Positions 12,266 to 27,074 of a DNA stretch of 64,000 bases are shown one piece after another (position 1 is the first letter of the stretch; each line of letters starts with the position of its first letter). The DNA lies in NCBI GenBank assembly GCA_030068075.1, contig CM057829.1:88775889-88839888 (forward strand), written 5' to 3'. Both the position numbers and the translations under genes were made by a program. The notes under the pieces were generated by a model, which saw nothing but the letters and a program-made list of their open reading frames with translations, did no database searches and was not told where the DNA came from. The DNA comes from Paguma larvata (taxonomy: Eukaryota > Chordata > Mammalia > Carnivora > Viverridae).

Positions 12266-12623
12266 TATTAGTTGGACGCTGACTGGATGACGAATGAGGG
12301 GAAGTGGAAAATGGCACAGGCATGTTCTCAGAGCCAGTATCTACTGAGCACTTGCTCTGCTCCGAGGGCTCCACCGGCATGCTTCTTCGAATGCTTGACA
12401 ACAGCTCGTGGCGATACGAAGCCTTAACGTAACCTCCTCATTTAACAGAGCAAAGACGCCTGTTCATGGGATAAGCAGACAGCAAAATGCAAAGATACAG
12501 ATACATTTTGAGATGTGGGGATGCGAAACTGTGATATTTCGGAAAAGCAAGGACCCCAGAGTCCTGGGTCTTCAACTAAGGGTTAGGATTCAGGTTGCTG
12601 TCCGGATTAAAACAGCAGCTGCT

Positions 12624-12842
12624 GGGGCACCTGGGTGGCTCAGTCGGTTAAGCATCCATCTTCAGCTCAGGTCACCATCTCACGGTTCGTGAGTTCGAGC
12701 CCCACGTCCGGCTCAGTGCTGACAGCTCAGAGCCTGGAGCCTGCTGCAGATTCTGTGTCTCCCTCTCTCTCTGCCTCTCCCCTGCTCACTCTCTCTCTCT
12801 CTTTCTCTCTCAAATTAAATAAACATTAAAAAAAATAAAAAA
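12624..12842 (+). mobile_element. CAN SINE
   Basis: Well-preserved full-length carnivore SINE with head GGGGCACCTGGGTGGCTCAG, a CT repeat and an A-rich tail. An imperfect duplication of the 'aaaacagcagctg' type flanks it. Confidence 0.95.
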
Positions 12843-13294
12843 GCAGCAGCCGTGAGAGGTGAGCCAAGAGTAGCTGAGCAGGAATGGGTCTCATCTGGGA
12901 GCGTGTGTGTGTGTGCATGTGTGTGTGTTTATATACCTAACTATGTGTCAAAATAATACTATTATATGCAAAAATCCAGGGGAGGAGCTGGGAGGAGCTG
13001 AAAAGGAAAAGAAGGAGAGAAGGGTAAGTAGACGAAGAGACCTGTGGATGGGTTTTGAGTCCAGTGAGGCATCAAGACCTTAAGACATGAGGGCAAAGCT
13101 TCATGCCTGATCTCCACCTCTTCCTTTTAAAAAGTGTCACATAAGAAATTATTGTTGTTTTGTAGGTGAGTCAATGGCATGATGGCTAACTATATATTTA
13201 TAAATATATATTTTTACATATTAATATATAATATAATAAATACATATAAATATATAAATATGTTTATGTGTATATATTTAAAGTCCTCATTTGG
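12843..13294. other. Intergenic, with simple repeats
   Basis: A short GT repeat lies at about 12903-12930 and an AT-rich TATA-type tract at about 13188-13280. No gene recognised. Confidence 0.6.
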
Positions 13295-13295
13295 A

Positions 13296-13490
13296 GAGGT
13301 GCCTGGGTGGCTCAGTCCGTTAAGTGTCCAACTCTTGATTTCAACTCTGGTCATGATCTCATGGTTCGTGACTTCAAGCCCCGCATCGGGCTCTGCGCTG
13401 ACAGTGCAGAGCCTGCTTGAGATTCTCTCTCTCTCTGCCCCTACCCTACTTGCTCTCTCTCTCAAAATAAATAAACAAAAAAAATTTTTA
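13296..13490 (+). mobile_element. CAN SINE
   Basis: Carnivore SINE of the variant with the CCAACTCTTGATTTC head segment and a 'ctgacagtgcagagcctgct' body. The flanks resemble an imperfect duplication ('aagtcctcatttggaga' and 'aagtgctccttcagaga'). Confidence 0.93.
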
Positions 13491-13864
13491 AGTGCTCCTT
13501 CAGAGATGGTCACTGAAGCAAAATAACATGTCTGTGAGATAAGGGAAGCTGGAGACAAAAGTAAAAAATTCGGAGCAACGCAGTATGCCGTAAAGTCTTG
13601 AAAGAAGGAGACCTGGCCATAAACCAACCAAAGGGAATATGAAAGAGTGCTGGAATTTTTCAGGCATCTTATTTCCTTTTGGGAACATTAAGAGGAACAG
13701 CAGCAGTGTCCGTGAAAGAAAAATAAATTTCAAAAATAAAACATTCTATGTCTTATATTAAAAGACACCTTCTACATATTTTAATTTTATGCAGAAAAAA
13801 TATCACGGTTAATTATATAGCAGATGTAGTTATTTAAGCAAGGTATACAGGTGACTGAAAGGTG

Positions 13865-14077
13865 GTTTTTTTTTTTAACATTTTTAATTTATTCTTGAGA
13901 CAGAGACAGAACATGAGCAGGGGAGGGGCAGAGAGATGGGGAGACATAGAATCTGAAGGAGGTTCCAGGCTCTGAGCTGTCAGCACAGAGCCCGACGTGG
14001 GGCTTGAACTCACAAACTGCAAGATCATGACCTGAGCCGAAGTCGGGCACCCAACCGACCGAGCCACCCAGGTTCTC
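13865..14077 (-). mobile_element. CAN SINE
   Basis: Reverse-oriented carnivore SINE: a poly(T) on the left, 'ttccaggctctgagctgtca' in the body, and the head at the right ('gagccacccaggttctc'). A 10-base exact duplication, CTGAAAGGTG, lies at 13855-13864 and 14078-14087. Confidence 0.95.
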
Positions 14078-14089
14078 CTGAAAGGTGTT

Positions 14090-15644
14090 TTTAAGTGACC
14101 TAAAAACTTGCTAGTTTCTCCAGTTCTTCTCTTCACCACCCTGAAAAGAAATTTCTTATTGCTAAACTTTAATTATATAACAGAATTGCAAATGTTCATT
14201 AAAAACATGTCTCTGACCTAGTAAATTAAAAGGTTTAGCATGACACCGTAGACGAACCTGTCTAGCCTAACTAACGGGGCATGTGACTCACACAAGGGCT
14301 GAAATTAGAAATGTAGAAATGCACTGAATAACGCACCTCACTTACTGTCTGGATGATTCTTCTCACATTAGATCCCAAGTATACGTTCCCATGTGAACTC
14401 TGAAGACTTTATCCATAAAAAGACTCTTTGGGTTCAGCTTTTTAAAAAATAAATATATATACCACACAAAGCTATCAGAAAATCCTCACCAGAAACCGAG
14501 AATGATTTCCTTATGGCTCAGGAGATACTGCCAAGATTTCCTTTAAGGTTTACTTAGATGGCACTCAAGTTGGATTCCCATATGGAATTACTCCCCACAC
14601 AGGAGCCTGACCTGGGGGAAGCCGAACAAAGCAAAGATTATTTACAAACTCCCAAAGCAGGGCTGTTTTACATTTCTCCCACCCTGGATCTAATTCCGTT
14701 GGTAGATACAGCACATGTTAAGTTATAAAGCATAATTATGAAAAGGCCAAGAAGTGCTACAAAGGATCCACTCTCGTGACACTGAGGCAGAGTGTGGCCG
14801 AACAGGGATTGCCAAACAGGCTGCGTGCGTGGCTGGCACCCAGGAGTTAACCACGATCACCAAGGCACCCAGAGACAGACTGATCCCAGCAGGCTCACGC
14901 TGGTGCTTAGCGACTTCTTATCTGAATCATCTGTGTTCTGAGGGGCAGCCTTCCTGTCAGATCACTTTTGAGCAGTTTCCTTCAACTGAGGAAAACACAT
15001 AAGGTGGTAGTTGAAGCAGTCCAGTGAGCAGTAAGCTCTACCTGCGAAGTCCTCGAAACCAGCCCCTTAAATAACACAGGCAATACTGACGCGTCTGTTC
15101 TTGGTGGTGTGGGCTTTGACCGGTCTTTATACAAAGAGGAAGGAAAGTTTTTCATGAAATAAGAGAGTATTTAATGACAATCATGAAAAAGTAACACTTT
15201 TATTTGGGTGCATATCCTGAAAATGTTGGGTAAAAAATGTATAGTTTTGTTTTTATTTATCATTTTAATTACTGTTTAAGCCACTTGTATTTTATTGAAA
15301 AAGCCTCAAAACATTTTCAAATACTCGGGAATCCGTGAAGATACTTTACCTGTAATTAATCGTGCCCTAGACTTTCCTTGGTATCACATTCATATAAAAG
15401 AAACATCAGAACGTTCACATGGAAGGAAGAAAATACCACGTAAGGGGATAGCGGACTTGGCCTCTGTGTCCCACAGGCTGGTCGTCGCGTGTCAGTGGAG
15501 GAATGGAGAAATAGCATCCTCAGGCCTCAGACCGTACATGCGGCTTCTGGAGCCACCCTGGACTGAAATGAGTGATCTGTTTGATGCAACTGCCATCTAG
15601 ACAATGTTTCCTTTCACTTAGATTTTAATTACATAAGGAAAGCA
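14090..15644. other. Unique intergenic sequence
   Basis: No repeat is clearly recognised. Two open frames (82 residues at 14754-15002 and 101 residues at 15295-15600, plus strand) resemble no family I know, and there is no splice or poly(A) context. I treat both as chance. Confidence 0.5.
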
Positions 15645-15880
15645 GCCTGAGGTAAGGTAAAGTTCTGGAGCAAGCCTTCCTGGGTTCCGATCTCCTCTCC
15701 ACCACTTACTTACTGGCTGTTACTTAATCACCCTGAGTCTCACTCTTCTCATTCATGAAGTGAAGCATGTTGAGATTTCCTTCAGTGATGGTCTCTGTTC
15801 AGACTTCAGTGACAATCTGAGCTTGGTTCAGTGCCCGTTACATGGTGACTCAATAAATGCTTGTCATTTGTATGATCATG
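15645..15880 (+). repeat. MIR SINE, near full length
   Basis: Forward MIR order: 'tgggttccgatctcctctcc', 'accacttacttactggctgt', 'acttaatcaccctgagtctc', ending with 'catggtgactcaataaatgc'. Confidence 0.8.
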
Positions 15881-16503
15881 TGAAGAATTTACACTTTCAA
15901 AGCACAAAAGGAAAATCAAGAAGCCTCTGTATGTACTTTCCTATAATGCCCTATGGTGAGGAAGATTCGAGGTGTCTATCCCACTTGAGGCATACACTAG
16001 GTAGCCCATAAATGCAGATTAAATTCAAAGTGGTGTTATTGTAAGCATAAAGTAGGTGAAAACAATTTTACTTCCAGAAACAAAAGCACTAAAACAATTA
16101 TGTACAAAATCATGTTGGAAAATATCTGATAAATGCTCTAATATTAATGGTGATGATATCTGGGGCAGCTTTGTCAAAAAAGCTTTATGAAAAACAAACA
16201 AAATTTCTAGTGAATTAAAAACATATGGTGTAAGTTTGTCAAATTGGCTAATGGTTGACAATTTCTAGAACACTGAAGTATATCAAAAATCCCTGAAAGA
16301 AAAAAACAAAACAAAACATGTAGGGTGCCATGAAATCTATTTCTGTTTGACCTAAATTACTAATTGTAGATTTAAAAAGTACTTTGGATTCCAAAATCAA
16401 AAATTATGATATCATACCATATCAAGATATGTTTTTTATATGTTTTTAAATGACGGTAAACTAAAAAATCTCATACTTGGGGTTTTCTTTTCCCTTGAAC
16501 ATT
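15881..16503. other. Unique AT-rich sequence
   Basis: No gene or repeat recognised between the MIR and the next SINE. Confidence 0.5.
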
Positions 16504-16525
16504 AAAAATGTAATCTGTACTTTTT

Positions 16526-16735
16526 GGGATGCCTGGGTGGCTCAGTCAGTTAAGCATCTGACTTTGGCTCATGTCATGATCTCACCATCCATGGGTTCGA
16601 GCCTCATGTCAGGCTCTGTGCTGACAGCTCAGAGCCTGGAGGCTGCTTCATATTCCCTCTCTCTCTCTCTCTCTCTCTCTGTCTCTGCCCCTCCCCTGCT
16701 TGCACTGTGTCTCCTCTCACAAAAATAAACATTAA
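16526..16735 (+). mobile_element. CAN SINE abutting a candidate SIM1 poly(A) site
   Basis: Full-length carnivore SINE with a pure CT repeat in the middle and an AATAAACATTAAAA tail. It is flanked by a long duplication (about 21 bases, ending ATGTAATCTGTACTTTT) at 16504-16524 and 16736-16756. The insertion lies about a dozen bases beyond the AATAAA at 16773-16768 on the minus strand, where a SIM1 transcript would be cleaved if that signal is used. Confidence 0.95.
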
Positions 16736-16767
16736 AAAAATGTAATCTGTACTTTTAAATTTCTTGC

Positions 16768-16773
16768 TTTATT
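16768..16773 (-). promoter_or_regulatory. Candidate SIM1 poly(A) signal (AATAAA)
   Basis: A canonical AATAAA on the minus strand, about 5.5 kb downstream of the SIM1 stop codon. Use of this signal is inferred from its distance, which fits my recollection of a roughly 5 kb SIM1 3' UTR in human. Other AATAAA words lie closer to the stop (for example near 18940, 19205, 19930 and 21820), so earlier ends are possible. Confidence 0.35.
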
Positions 16774-17730
16774 TAACAAAGTGGAGACCAAAGAAGTCCT
16801 TCTTAAGATGTTCTAAATTGAGAAATCATTTTCCAGTATCTAATGAAAATCAGACCCATTACCTAATAGTTAGTGTGTATATATGTAAGCTTCTATTGCT
16901 AGTTCCTTAAAGTGTGTGTGTACGTGTGTTGCCTGTTCCAACAGAATCTAGAGCTCAAATGGCCCTTATTTCTTTACAGTTCTAGTCTTCTAGTCGACAG
17001 TCTGTTTTATCTTATGGACTCATCATGTAATGAATAATCCAGACTCAAACTGCATATTGGTAACTATATTTTAAACCAAAAAAAATTCCTCACATAATAA
17101 ATACATTTTATGCACATTAACTTCGAATTTACTTCAGAAAGCTATTTACAATATAAATAATTATAAATGGGAACACTTTGCAAGATATCATTGACATAGC
17201 TAATATTTTCTACTTTACATTCCAAAGTAAAACTTCAAATTACAGATTTATACTACGATGTCACTAAAAACTATACATTGCAAGATGGTATTTGAAATAT
17301 CGGCAATCAGCATCTTCTTTCACAAATATAATCCTTTTTATAGCATGTCAGTCAAAAAACAAACATAAAATATTTTATCTTTTTTGAAGTGCCTACTCAT
17401 ACGTTTCATTTTTTTGAAATACTTCCCTTTGGAAAAAAACGGAAAAAAGTTACAGTACCTCTAAAACTTCTTCCACGCCAATTTCATTTCTTTTGAAATG
17501 TAAACAACATCAGGGGTGTTGGGTATAAATTCAACTGTGATTAAATGTGTTCCAGATCGGCAAATTAGGACAAACTCTCCACTATATAGGTGTATGAAAG
17601 CAAAGTCCCATGCAGCAAAATTGCAATAAATAAAATTATAAGTGTTTGGATTGAAATTAGGATTTCTTGTGTGAACCATCGGTTTTTAAGGAGCACAGCA
17701 GAACAGAATCTTGTTACTTGCTTTACAATC

Positions 17731-17758
17731 GTGTGTGTGTGTATATGTATGTGTATCG

Positions 17759-17795
<37 letters not shown>
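17731..17795. repeat. GT repeat facing a CA repeat (hairpin-forming microsatellite)
   Basis: A GT stretch (17731-17742) runs through a TATATGTATGTGTAT linker into a pure CA repeat (17761-17795). The two arms are complementary, so either strand can fold into a long stem with a small loop around TATCGGTA. It lies within the probable SIM1 3' UTR. Confidence 0.9.
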
Positions 17796-17796
<1 letters not shown>

Positions 17797-18236
17797 CCTC
17801 TCTGCAAACAGTCCTAGAGAAGGAACTCTGAACAAACCCCTATTTGGATGTGAGCACAGTATCACGTTTTGAGTTCAGCACTACCCGTACAACTTTTATG
17901 CACAAGAAATGAGCACCACATGGAAATTTCCCCCAAGTGTATTTTCTATGTAAGATACCCTTTACATGTGTCCATAGTTGTTCTGATGTTCATTTAAAGT
18001 TTAGAATGACAATTTTTTTTATCCACAATGTGTGTCCCAATAAGAACTAACCAATAAATTTTGCTGTCTTAGAGTCAAATTCCTATACACAAAAACTGAC
18101 ATTTACATTAAAGTTGAATGGCTTATTTGGAGAGCCATAGGATTCACATTCTTCGTTAAATCATTCAGAAAACAGAATGTATATCTATGTTCTGTGGTCT
18201 GAGTTGAACTAGGGAACCAAATCTGGACATTTGAAC

Positions 18237-18395
18237 TTTTTTTTAAATTTTTTTTAATATTTATTCATTTTTTGAGAGACAGAGCGTGAGTGGGGGAGGA
18301 GCAGAGAGAAAGGAGACACAGAATCCGAAGCGGGCTCCAGGCTCTGAGCTGACATCACAGAGCCCGACGTGGGGCTCAAACTCACAGACCGATCA
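18237..18395 (-). mobile_element. CAN SINE lacking its tRNA head
   Basis: Reverse-oriented SINE with poly(T), 'gaatccgaagcgggctccag' and 'gagcccgacgtggggctcaa'. It stops at about 18395, before the tRNA-like A-box head. No flanking duplication is evident. Confidence 0.9.
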
Positions 18396-20984
18396 AAGAA
18401 AGTATATTAAAGTGTTAGCTAGTCCACTGGGCAAAGTAAGTGAACCCCCCAAATAGCCAAATCCTCAATTTTCCAAATAGCAGCATTCACTCTGTCATTT
18501 CCAAATACTACTGGTACAAACAGAATTGCACTGACTACCTTAGTAATGTCCTACTCTTGAAAGAGAGAGAGCTATAAAATAACATATCTGTATTCAGAAT
18601 GTCTCTTTAGCTGTAGTGTCCTTTATCAAACTTATTTGGTCTAGGTCTTCAGAGGTAAAAAGCCTTTCATTTTATTTTAAAATAGCTATGCATATTTTCC
18701 AAATGACCTTTTATAGACTAGATCTTTATCCCTCATTTAAAAAAGAAAAGAAAATGGAGTATATTATCCTTTTCTGGATGACCTCATTAAAGCTCATTTT
18801 AAGTGGGATTCTCTGCCCAAAAGCAGCATGTGGCAACAGGGTGTAGAGAGAATTAAGAATAGTACCCGATGGAAGTATTCTAGCCCTATAAAATTGAATT
18901 AAGAGAGAATTAGTAGGTTTCCTGTATAAACACTGAAGGCAAATCATTTATTGCATCCTGTCTCATTTTGAATGTCACATCAGCGCTGTGTCGTATTATC
19001 TGAGATCAGGCAATTACAGCTTAGATTAGCTAGGCCATTAGATTCAATACTGTATGTCACAAGACTTGTGAAACTGAAGCACACCTAAATGTCGGACCTG
19101 CAGTGATGATGATGTTAATATCATGCATCCAAAAATAATACATCGCATCTGTATATTCTCAAAGGTTTTAATGGAATTTTCTCAAGGAACATTGGGAAAA
19201 TATTTATTTATGTCTTTGGTCATCCAAATGTTTAAATTAGGTATGACAGGTACGTAAAATGGGCAATAAAGATATCCTTACTACTACTAGAAAGCATGAA
19301 CTTTGTATCCTCCAATAGAATTGCTACATATTATACTAATAATTGGATATGGCACATTTTTATGAATCCCCAAGGTGATATAAAAATCAGACTTCTCTAT
19401 TTCACTCTAGTATCATGATTCTCAACATTTAGCAAAGTTATGGAAATCAAGGATTAAAACTTCAGCCAATTTAACTTTAAGTTATTGGGATCACACGCAA
19501 TTTACATCCCGTATCTTAGGAAGACACAGATGACATCTTCATTATGAGGAAATACGTTTCTGGACAGAACCAGATAATGTAGATTATAAATAGCTTTTAA
19601 CACGTTTTTGTGTGTATTAAAAAGGTACTTTGTCATAAACTGTCTCATCTTATTTTGAGGTCATTTTGTAATAATTATGCCACATAGCAAAAAATGTAAG
19701 CTATATAATACTGTGAGCCTAAGGCATTACATGTAATGTAATAAATCTGTTGCTATAAAATTATTGGCATGTCAATTAAATAAATGGTTTGTATTTATAA
19801 CTGGGTCAGCCTACCAATTTTTTTAATTAAGATCTAATGTTGTTAATTTTGTCTATACGTAAAAATATTGGTCACATCATTTTAAAGAGCATTTTTCCTT
19901 CTGATTACCCCCTATTTGTAAAGTTCGTAATTTATTTTTCATCATTTAACTATGTCATTTTAAAATGTCACTGAAATCTCTTTAATGACATTCTTTTCTT
20001 TCCTATCACTTCATTTCCCTTGATTCTTAAGGTTCTATTTATTTTATAGCATCTGTCTCTGACATTTTTGGTAGAATGCATATCCATCAATAAAACCCAT
20101 CTGTATAGATTTCCTTTCAAGATACACCATATTCTTCAGATATCTGTGTCTTTGAACCATTTACCCATCTACAGAAATTCTCCAAAAACGTTAGCATTCC
20201 TACTTCATGTTTCAAACGAATCAAAAATCTATTTTAAGTATTCCAGGGGTTTTTCATAAGTATTTGTCTCAAAATCACTGAACACTTTTGCTTCTATGGT
20301 TCAAAACGTCATTTTTATTGTTCTTTGAAGTTTTTTTGAAAGTATATATGATAACCACTAACTTTCTCCCTTGAGAGAAACTTTTTCCATTTCGAACGCA
20401 AGTGTTGCTATGTCATACCCAAGAAATACTTATTTAATTTCATGTAGCTTCTTTTCTGCTGTACAAACATCCCGGTCTTCGTCTCTCAGATCCTCATCAT
20501 TCGGATTGTCGCCTACCCATAAACTGCCAAATAACTGTATTAAATGATGAAAATAGAGCACTAATCCCTGAGTGGCCAACGTCATGTTCTGTCTTCAAAA
20601 TTATACGTGAATTCCTTCCAATGCATTCCCCTCCTTGCATATGGCAAGCGTTTCAGACATGGGACACCTAGGAAATATCACCTATGAAACTCCTCTGATC
20701 ACTTGTGTCGCTTTGCTTTGATTACTAGAGAAGAGTGCCTTAAATAAATCTTTTTTTTTCTTCTACTCCCTCATCAGTTTCTAGCATCTACATTTTGGCT
20801 GAACCAGAAAGCTGACCATAACTATACATGCTTAAGAGAGCGTGAGTACCTGTTGAGGTTACAAAGCACCTAGACCTCTGTACAAGTACAGAAAAGCCAG
20901 AGTGATCAGCCTTGACTGCCGACAACACAGAGTTAACTGGTTGACAAGTATAGTTCTGCTGCACCAATGATCCACAAAACCGTG

Positions 20985-21125
20985 GAACGGCAGAATGGCT
21001 GTACAGACAAAGAAACTAGGGCCCACACATCGATACTCCCCAAATAAGTTACAGGCAGGGTCAGAATCGGAATCCAGAGATCTTGCGTTCTAGTCTGCTG
21101 GTCTTTCTACTGTATCACATGAACT
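20985..21125 (-). repeat. MIR SINE fragment
   Basis: Reverse-strand MIR features: 'tgtacagacaaagaaactag', then 'gcagggtcagaatcggaatc', then a 'ctggtctttctactgtatca' end. Diverged. Confidence 0.6.
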
Positions 21126-22294
21126 TAACGTCAAGTTTGTTGTTTTTGCCGTTTACAAACAATAAGGAAAATGAGAACTTTGCATGTTCCTTCGATCGAA
21201 GTACACTCTTGCGCTTTTAACCACTTGTCTATCCGCCCAAGCTTTTATCTGAGGCTCTTTCCTGAGGCTTTCCACATGTTGTCACGTTTGCACATCTGTG
21301 CTTTGAAACGTTTTTCAAACACTTACACTGCTGCCAGGTAGCACTTCACTGCCTTCCCTTCCTCATGTTTTCTACTGATCAGCCTTTTTCTCTTGGCGAA
21401 TTGGTTTGAGGTTTTTATTCGGTTGGTTTTATAAGCCCCAAATATGTTGATTACATATTCTGAGCCTTAAATTGTTGTGTTGAGATACCATTTCCTTTCT
21501 CACTCCTCTGGCCTTTCCATCATTAGTAAACTATTTCCAATTGGACACCCTAGGTTTTTGAAGTGCGTCCCAACATCTCGGTGCTTTTACTTAGAAAACC
21601 CTTACTGCTGTGTCAGGGTGATCCTGTTCCTTGTCTAACTCAAAAGTAAGGTGAAAAATCACCACTTCCTGATTGCTTATAATGGATACCAGGTGGAAAC
21701 TCATTCTTGTACCTGTAATTTATGCCTGAACCAAATGAGCTGGCTGGTTGAAACCACAATGAAGAAACCAGTTTACATGATGAAGCTCTCTCTTGCTCAG
21801 TCATTTTAGGAAGGAAAATTTATTTAATACACCTAATGTGCTAAGGTTAAAAAAAACTTACCCATTTGGGTTGTATTTAAGGTATGTAGTCTCTATTTCT
21901 GCATGTAAAGTGTACACAGCAGTTTGCGGATGGTGGTTGGTCTGAGTGTATGAGGTTTGCTAGATCATCACGACGCGATGCTGCCCTCCACCAATCTTTC
22001 ATGGGGTATATATGCTCACTTAATCTACAAGAGTATTTTTCAATTCAAAGTTTGTCTATTCTGGTTCCCATATAATTATTGGGGCAATTTATGTCCTCAC
22101 TTTAGCTCCATTATCTGTGCGTAACCCTGCATGCGAGTGCTCTTGTCTTTGATTTCACAGGAACACATGTCAAATACCCAGTAACTTAAATTATCCTCTC
22201 TAACCATCTGTGGCATTGTAAATGCTAGTAATGGGGCATTAAACTATAAATATGTTTCAGAGATCCTTAAAGAACAAAATACTTTAGAAAAACA

Positions 22295-23032
<738 letters not shown>

Positions 23033-23696
23033 TTAGAAAAAGTAAAAAGTAAGTGGCCTCAAAATTCACCCCCAAAAATGTAAGTGTATTTTCTTTTTCC
23101 TATAAAAAGAAACCCTCATCTTTCATTTTAAATATATGTACCAACACTTGAAACAGACACAGGCTCACATGACAAGCAAAGCATCAATCTATCATACTGG
23201 CATTCATAGTTTACAGTGGCTTTTACATGCAGACCAAGTTTATCACAAGCTTTTTAGAAAGTAAACCTTGATCATGGGTTGTGGATGCCAATTAGCAAAA
23301 TGGTAGCGTGTTTCTACCTCTCCATGTATACATATCATTGGACCTGCCTGACTGTAAATAATAAAAGAAAAATGCATAGCATTTGGTTTATGTTGTTTTC
23401 TAAAGAAATGTTATGTTAAACTGATGCTTAGAAAATGCTTTCCATTGGATTTGAGGAAGACAATGATATAGACTGGACTCTTTCCCAATTCCAAATAAAT
23501 CATCAAAAATGTTAAAATTATTAAGTGTATCATAAGTAGAGTAACAGTAAAGCTCTAATGCTAGTTTTAAAACTATTTGAGGGTTAAATGTACGTATTCA
23601 TATGTGTATGCGTGGGTATATACATATATATATGCAGAACACACACACATATAAATATATATTGACCCAATCAAAATAATTTTTTCTCAAATCTAG

Positions 23697-23900
23697 TGGG
23701 GAGGGGAAGAGGGGAAAGAAAAAGACACAGAGAGGGAGGGAGACAAGACATAAGAGACTCTTAAATACTAAGAACAAACCGAGGGTTGAGAGGGGTGTGG
23801 GAGCGGGGAGAGTGGATGACGGGCACTGAGCAGGGCACGGGTTGGGATGAGCACTGGGTGTTGTATGGAAACCAATTTGACAATAAAAAAATTTTTTTTT
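23697..23900 (+). mobile_element. L1 3' UTR, 5' truncated
   Basis: Carnivore L1 3' UTR: 'agagggagggagacaagaca', 'gagactcttaaatactaaga', then the GAGCACTGGGTGTTGTATGG tail, CAATTTGACAATAA and A/T-rich tail. An 8-base duplication, AAATCTAG, lies at 23689-23696 and 23901-23908. Confidence 0.92.
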
Positions 23901-23989
23901 AAATCTAGAGGTATAAATCTCAGCTTCACATATACTCATACAGTGACTCTGGTATCTTAGACTGTTTCTGAAATAAGATGAAGAATAAA

Positions 23990-24365
23990 TGCTAAGTGAA
24001 ATAAATTAGTCAGAGAAAGACAAATATCATATGATTTCACTCATACGTGGAATTTAAGAAACAAAACAAAACAGATGAACATAGGGAAAAGGAAGAAAAA
24101 CTAAGATGAAAACAGAGAGGGAGACAAACCATAAGGGACTCTTAAATACAGAGAACAAACCGAAGGCTGCTGGTGGGGTGCTGGGTGGGGGGATGGGCTA
24201 AATGGGCGATGGGCATTACGCGGGGCCCTTCTTGGAAGGAGCACTGGGTGTCATATGTGAGTCATGAATCACTGGGTTCCACTCCTGAAACCAATACCAC
24301 ACTGTATGATAACTAACTTGAAATTAAATAAATAAAACTTTTAAAAATAATAAACAAACAAGCAA
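23990..24365 (+). mobile_element. L1 3' end, older tail variant
   Basis: Begins near 'gctaagtgaaataaattagt', followed by the 'catatgatttcactcatacg' segment and the 'gagactcttaaata'-type body. It ends with 'gaaaccaataccacactgta' then 'tgataactaacttgaaatta' and AATAAATAAA. This longer tail differs from the short GTTGTATGG type. A short AATAAATG duplication may flank it. Confidence 0.88.
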
Positions 24366-24369
24366 GCAA

Positions 24370-26119
<1,750 letters not shown>

Positions 26120-26309
26120 TCAAAAAAATAGGCTTTTTACTCTGCAAGCACCACTAAAGTCATATTGGGCTTAAGGCACCAGATTAAGCTCTATAAATTC
26201 TAGCACCACGCTCTGCTCCGGCACCTCTGATTTGGAATCACTTAATCAGCCATGGTGCCTCAAAAGAAAATCCTTTTGGCTGCTGAAAGGAGGAGATAAA
26301 AATAATAAT

Positions 26310-26515
26310 AACAAACATGGAGGAACTCAATACCACGCACTGCTGGAAGTACTTCCTGTGAGAGACCTCACCTTGTTCTTACATTAAGAAATCCTTCCAT
26401 GAAGAAATCAGTAACCCATTGCATGAATAGAGAAACTAAGGCTCAAAGGGAAGATGATTTGTTCAAGCCTCAGGTTAGCAGGTGGCAGTCAAGATTGAAA
26501 CCCAAGCTCTCCATC
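26310..26515 (-). repeat. MIR SINE fragment
   Basis: Reverse-strand MIR: 'atgaatagagaaactaaggc', then 'gatttgttcaagcctcaggt', then 'agcaggtggcagtcaagatt' and 'gaaacccaagctc'. Confidence 0.75.
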
Positions 26516-27074
26516 ACTACCCAACTGGGATTGCCAAAGGGAGAGTCCAAGAAAGCTCTGTATTCTATTTCAATTTCTTGTTTAGAATTTTTTTCTAATT
26601 AGAAGACAAAAAAAAAATCAGGTTTAAGGCCCAAAGTCTGCATCTTCACTCTTCATGCGGACTTAACACTCTGAGGGCCATACTTCTTGATACATGATAG
26701 GATCGTTATTAAAGGCCTAACTAATTCAACTGCAAATATAACTTTTAAAAAGACTTGCCCACATACACTGAGTCTACTCACTAGGATGTGTTTCTTGCTT
26801 CCTAAAGTAAAATTTCAAATATGCATAGGATCATCAGGGCAAAACAGCCGCAGCCAATACTGTGCTGGAATCACGCTGCTCACCTGCTGCCAGAGTGTGT
26901 GACCTGGTATTGAAAGACAATGTAAATGGTGTGACAGGCCTCCCTAGGAAGTACGCTCAATTTGAAGTTCCTCATGAGCCACCAAAATTAGTAATAAAAT
27001 TTCCACCAGGTTTTGCTTACCTAATGCCAAACACAAATCTAGGTGTCATGTAGAGGTTATCTGCCAAGATTGTA
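26516..27074. other. Intronic unique sequence
   Basis: No gene or repeat recognised. Confidence 0.5.

Larger units (their letters stand above)
16750..22294 (-). other. SIM1: Probable SIM1 3' UTR
   Basis: Mostly unique AT-rich sequence directly following the SIM1 stop. It holds few transposons: one truncated SINE at about 18237-18395 and one MIR at about 20985-21125. No other gene is seen. That a long 3' UTR fills this interval is inference from gene order, the low repeat load and general knowledge of SIM1. Its true end could be earlier. Confidence 0.4.

Noticed and set aside
13214..13627. 137-residue minus-strand open frame
   Set aside because: It runs through a CAN SINE and an AT-rich repeat; a repeat-derived frame.
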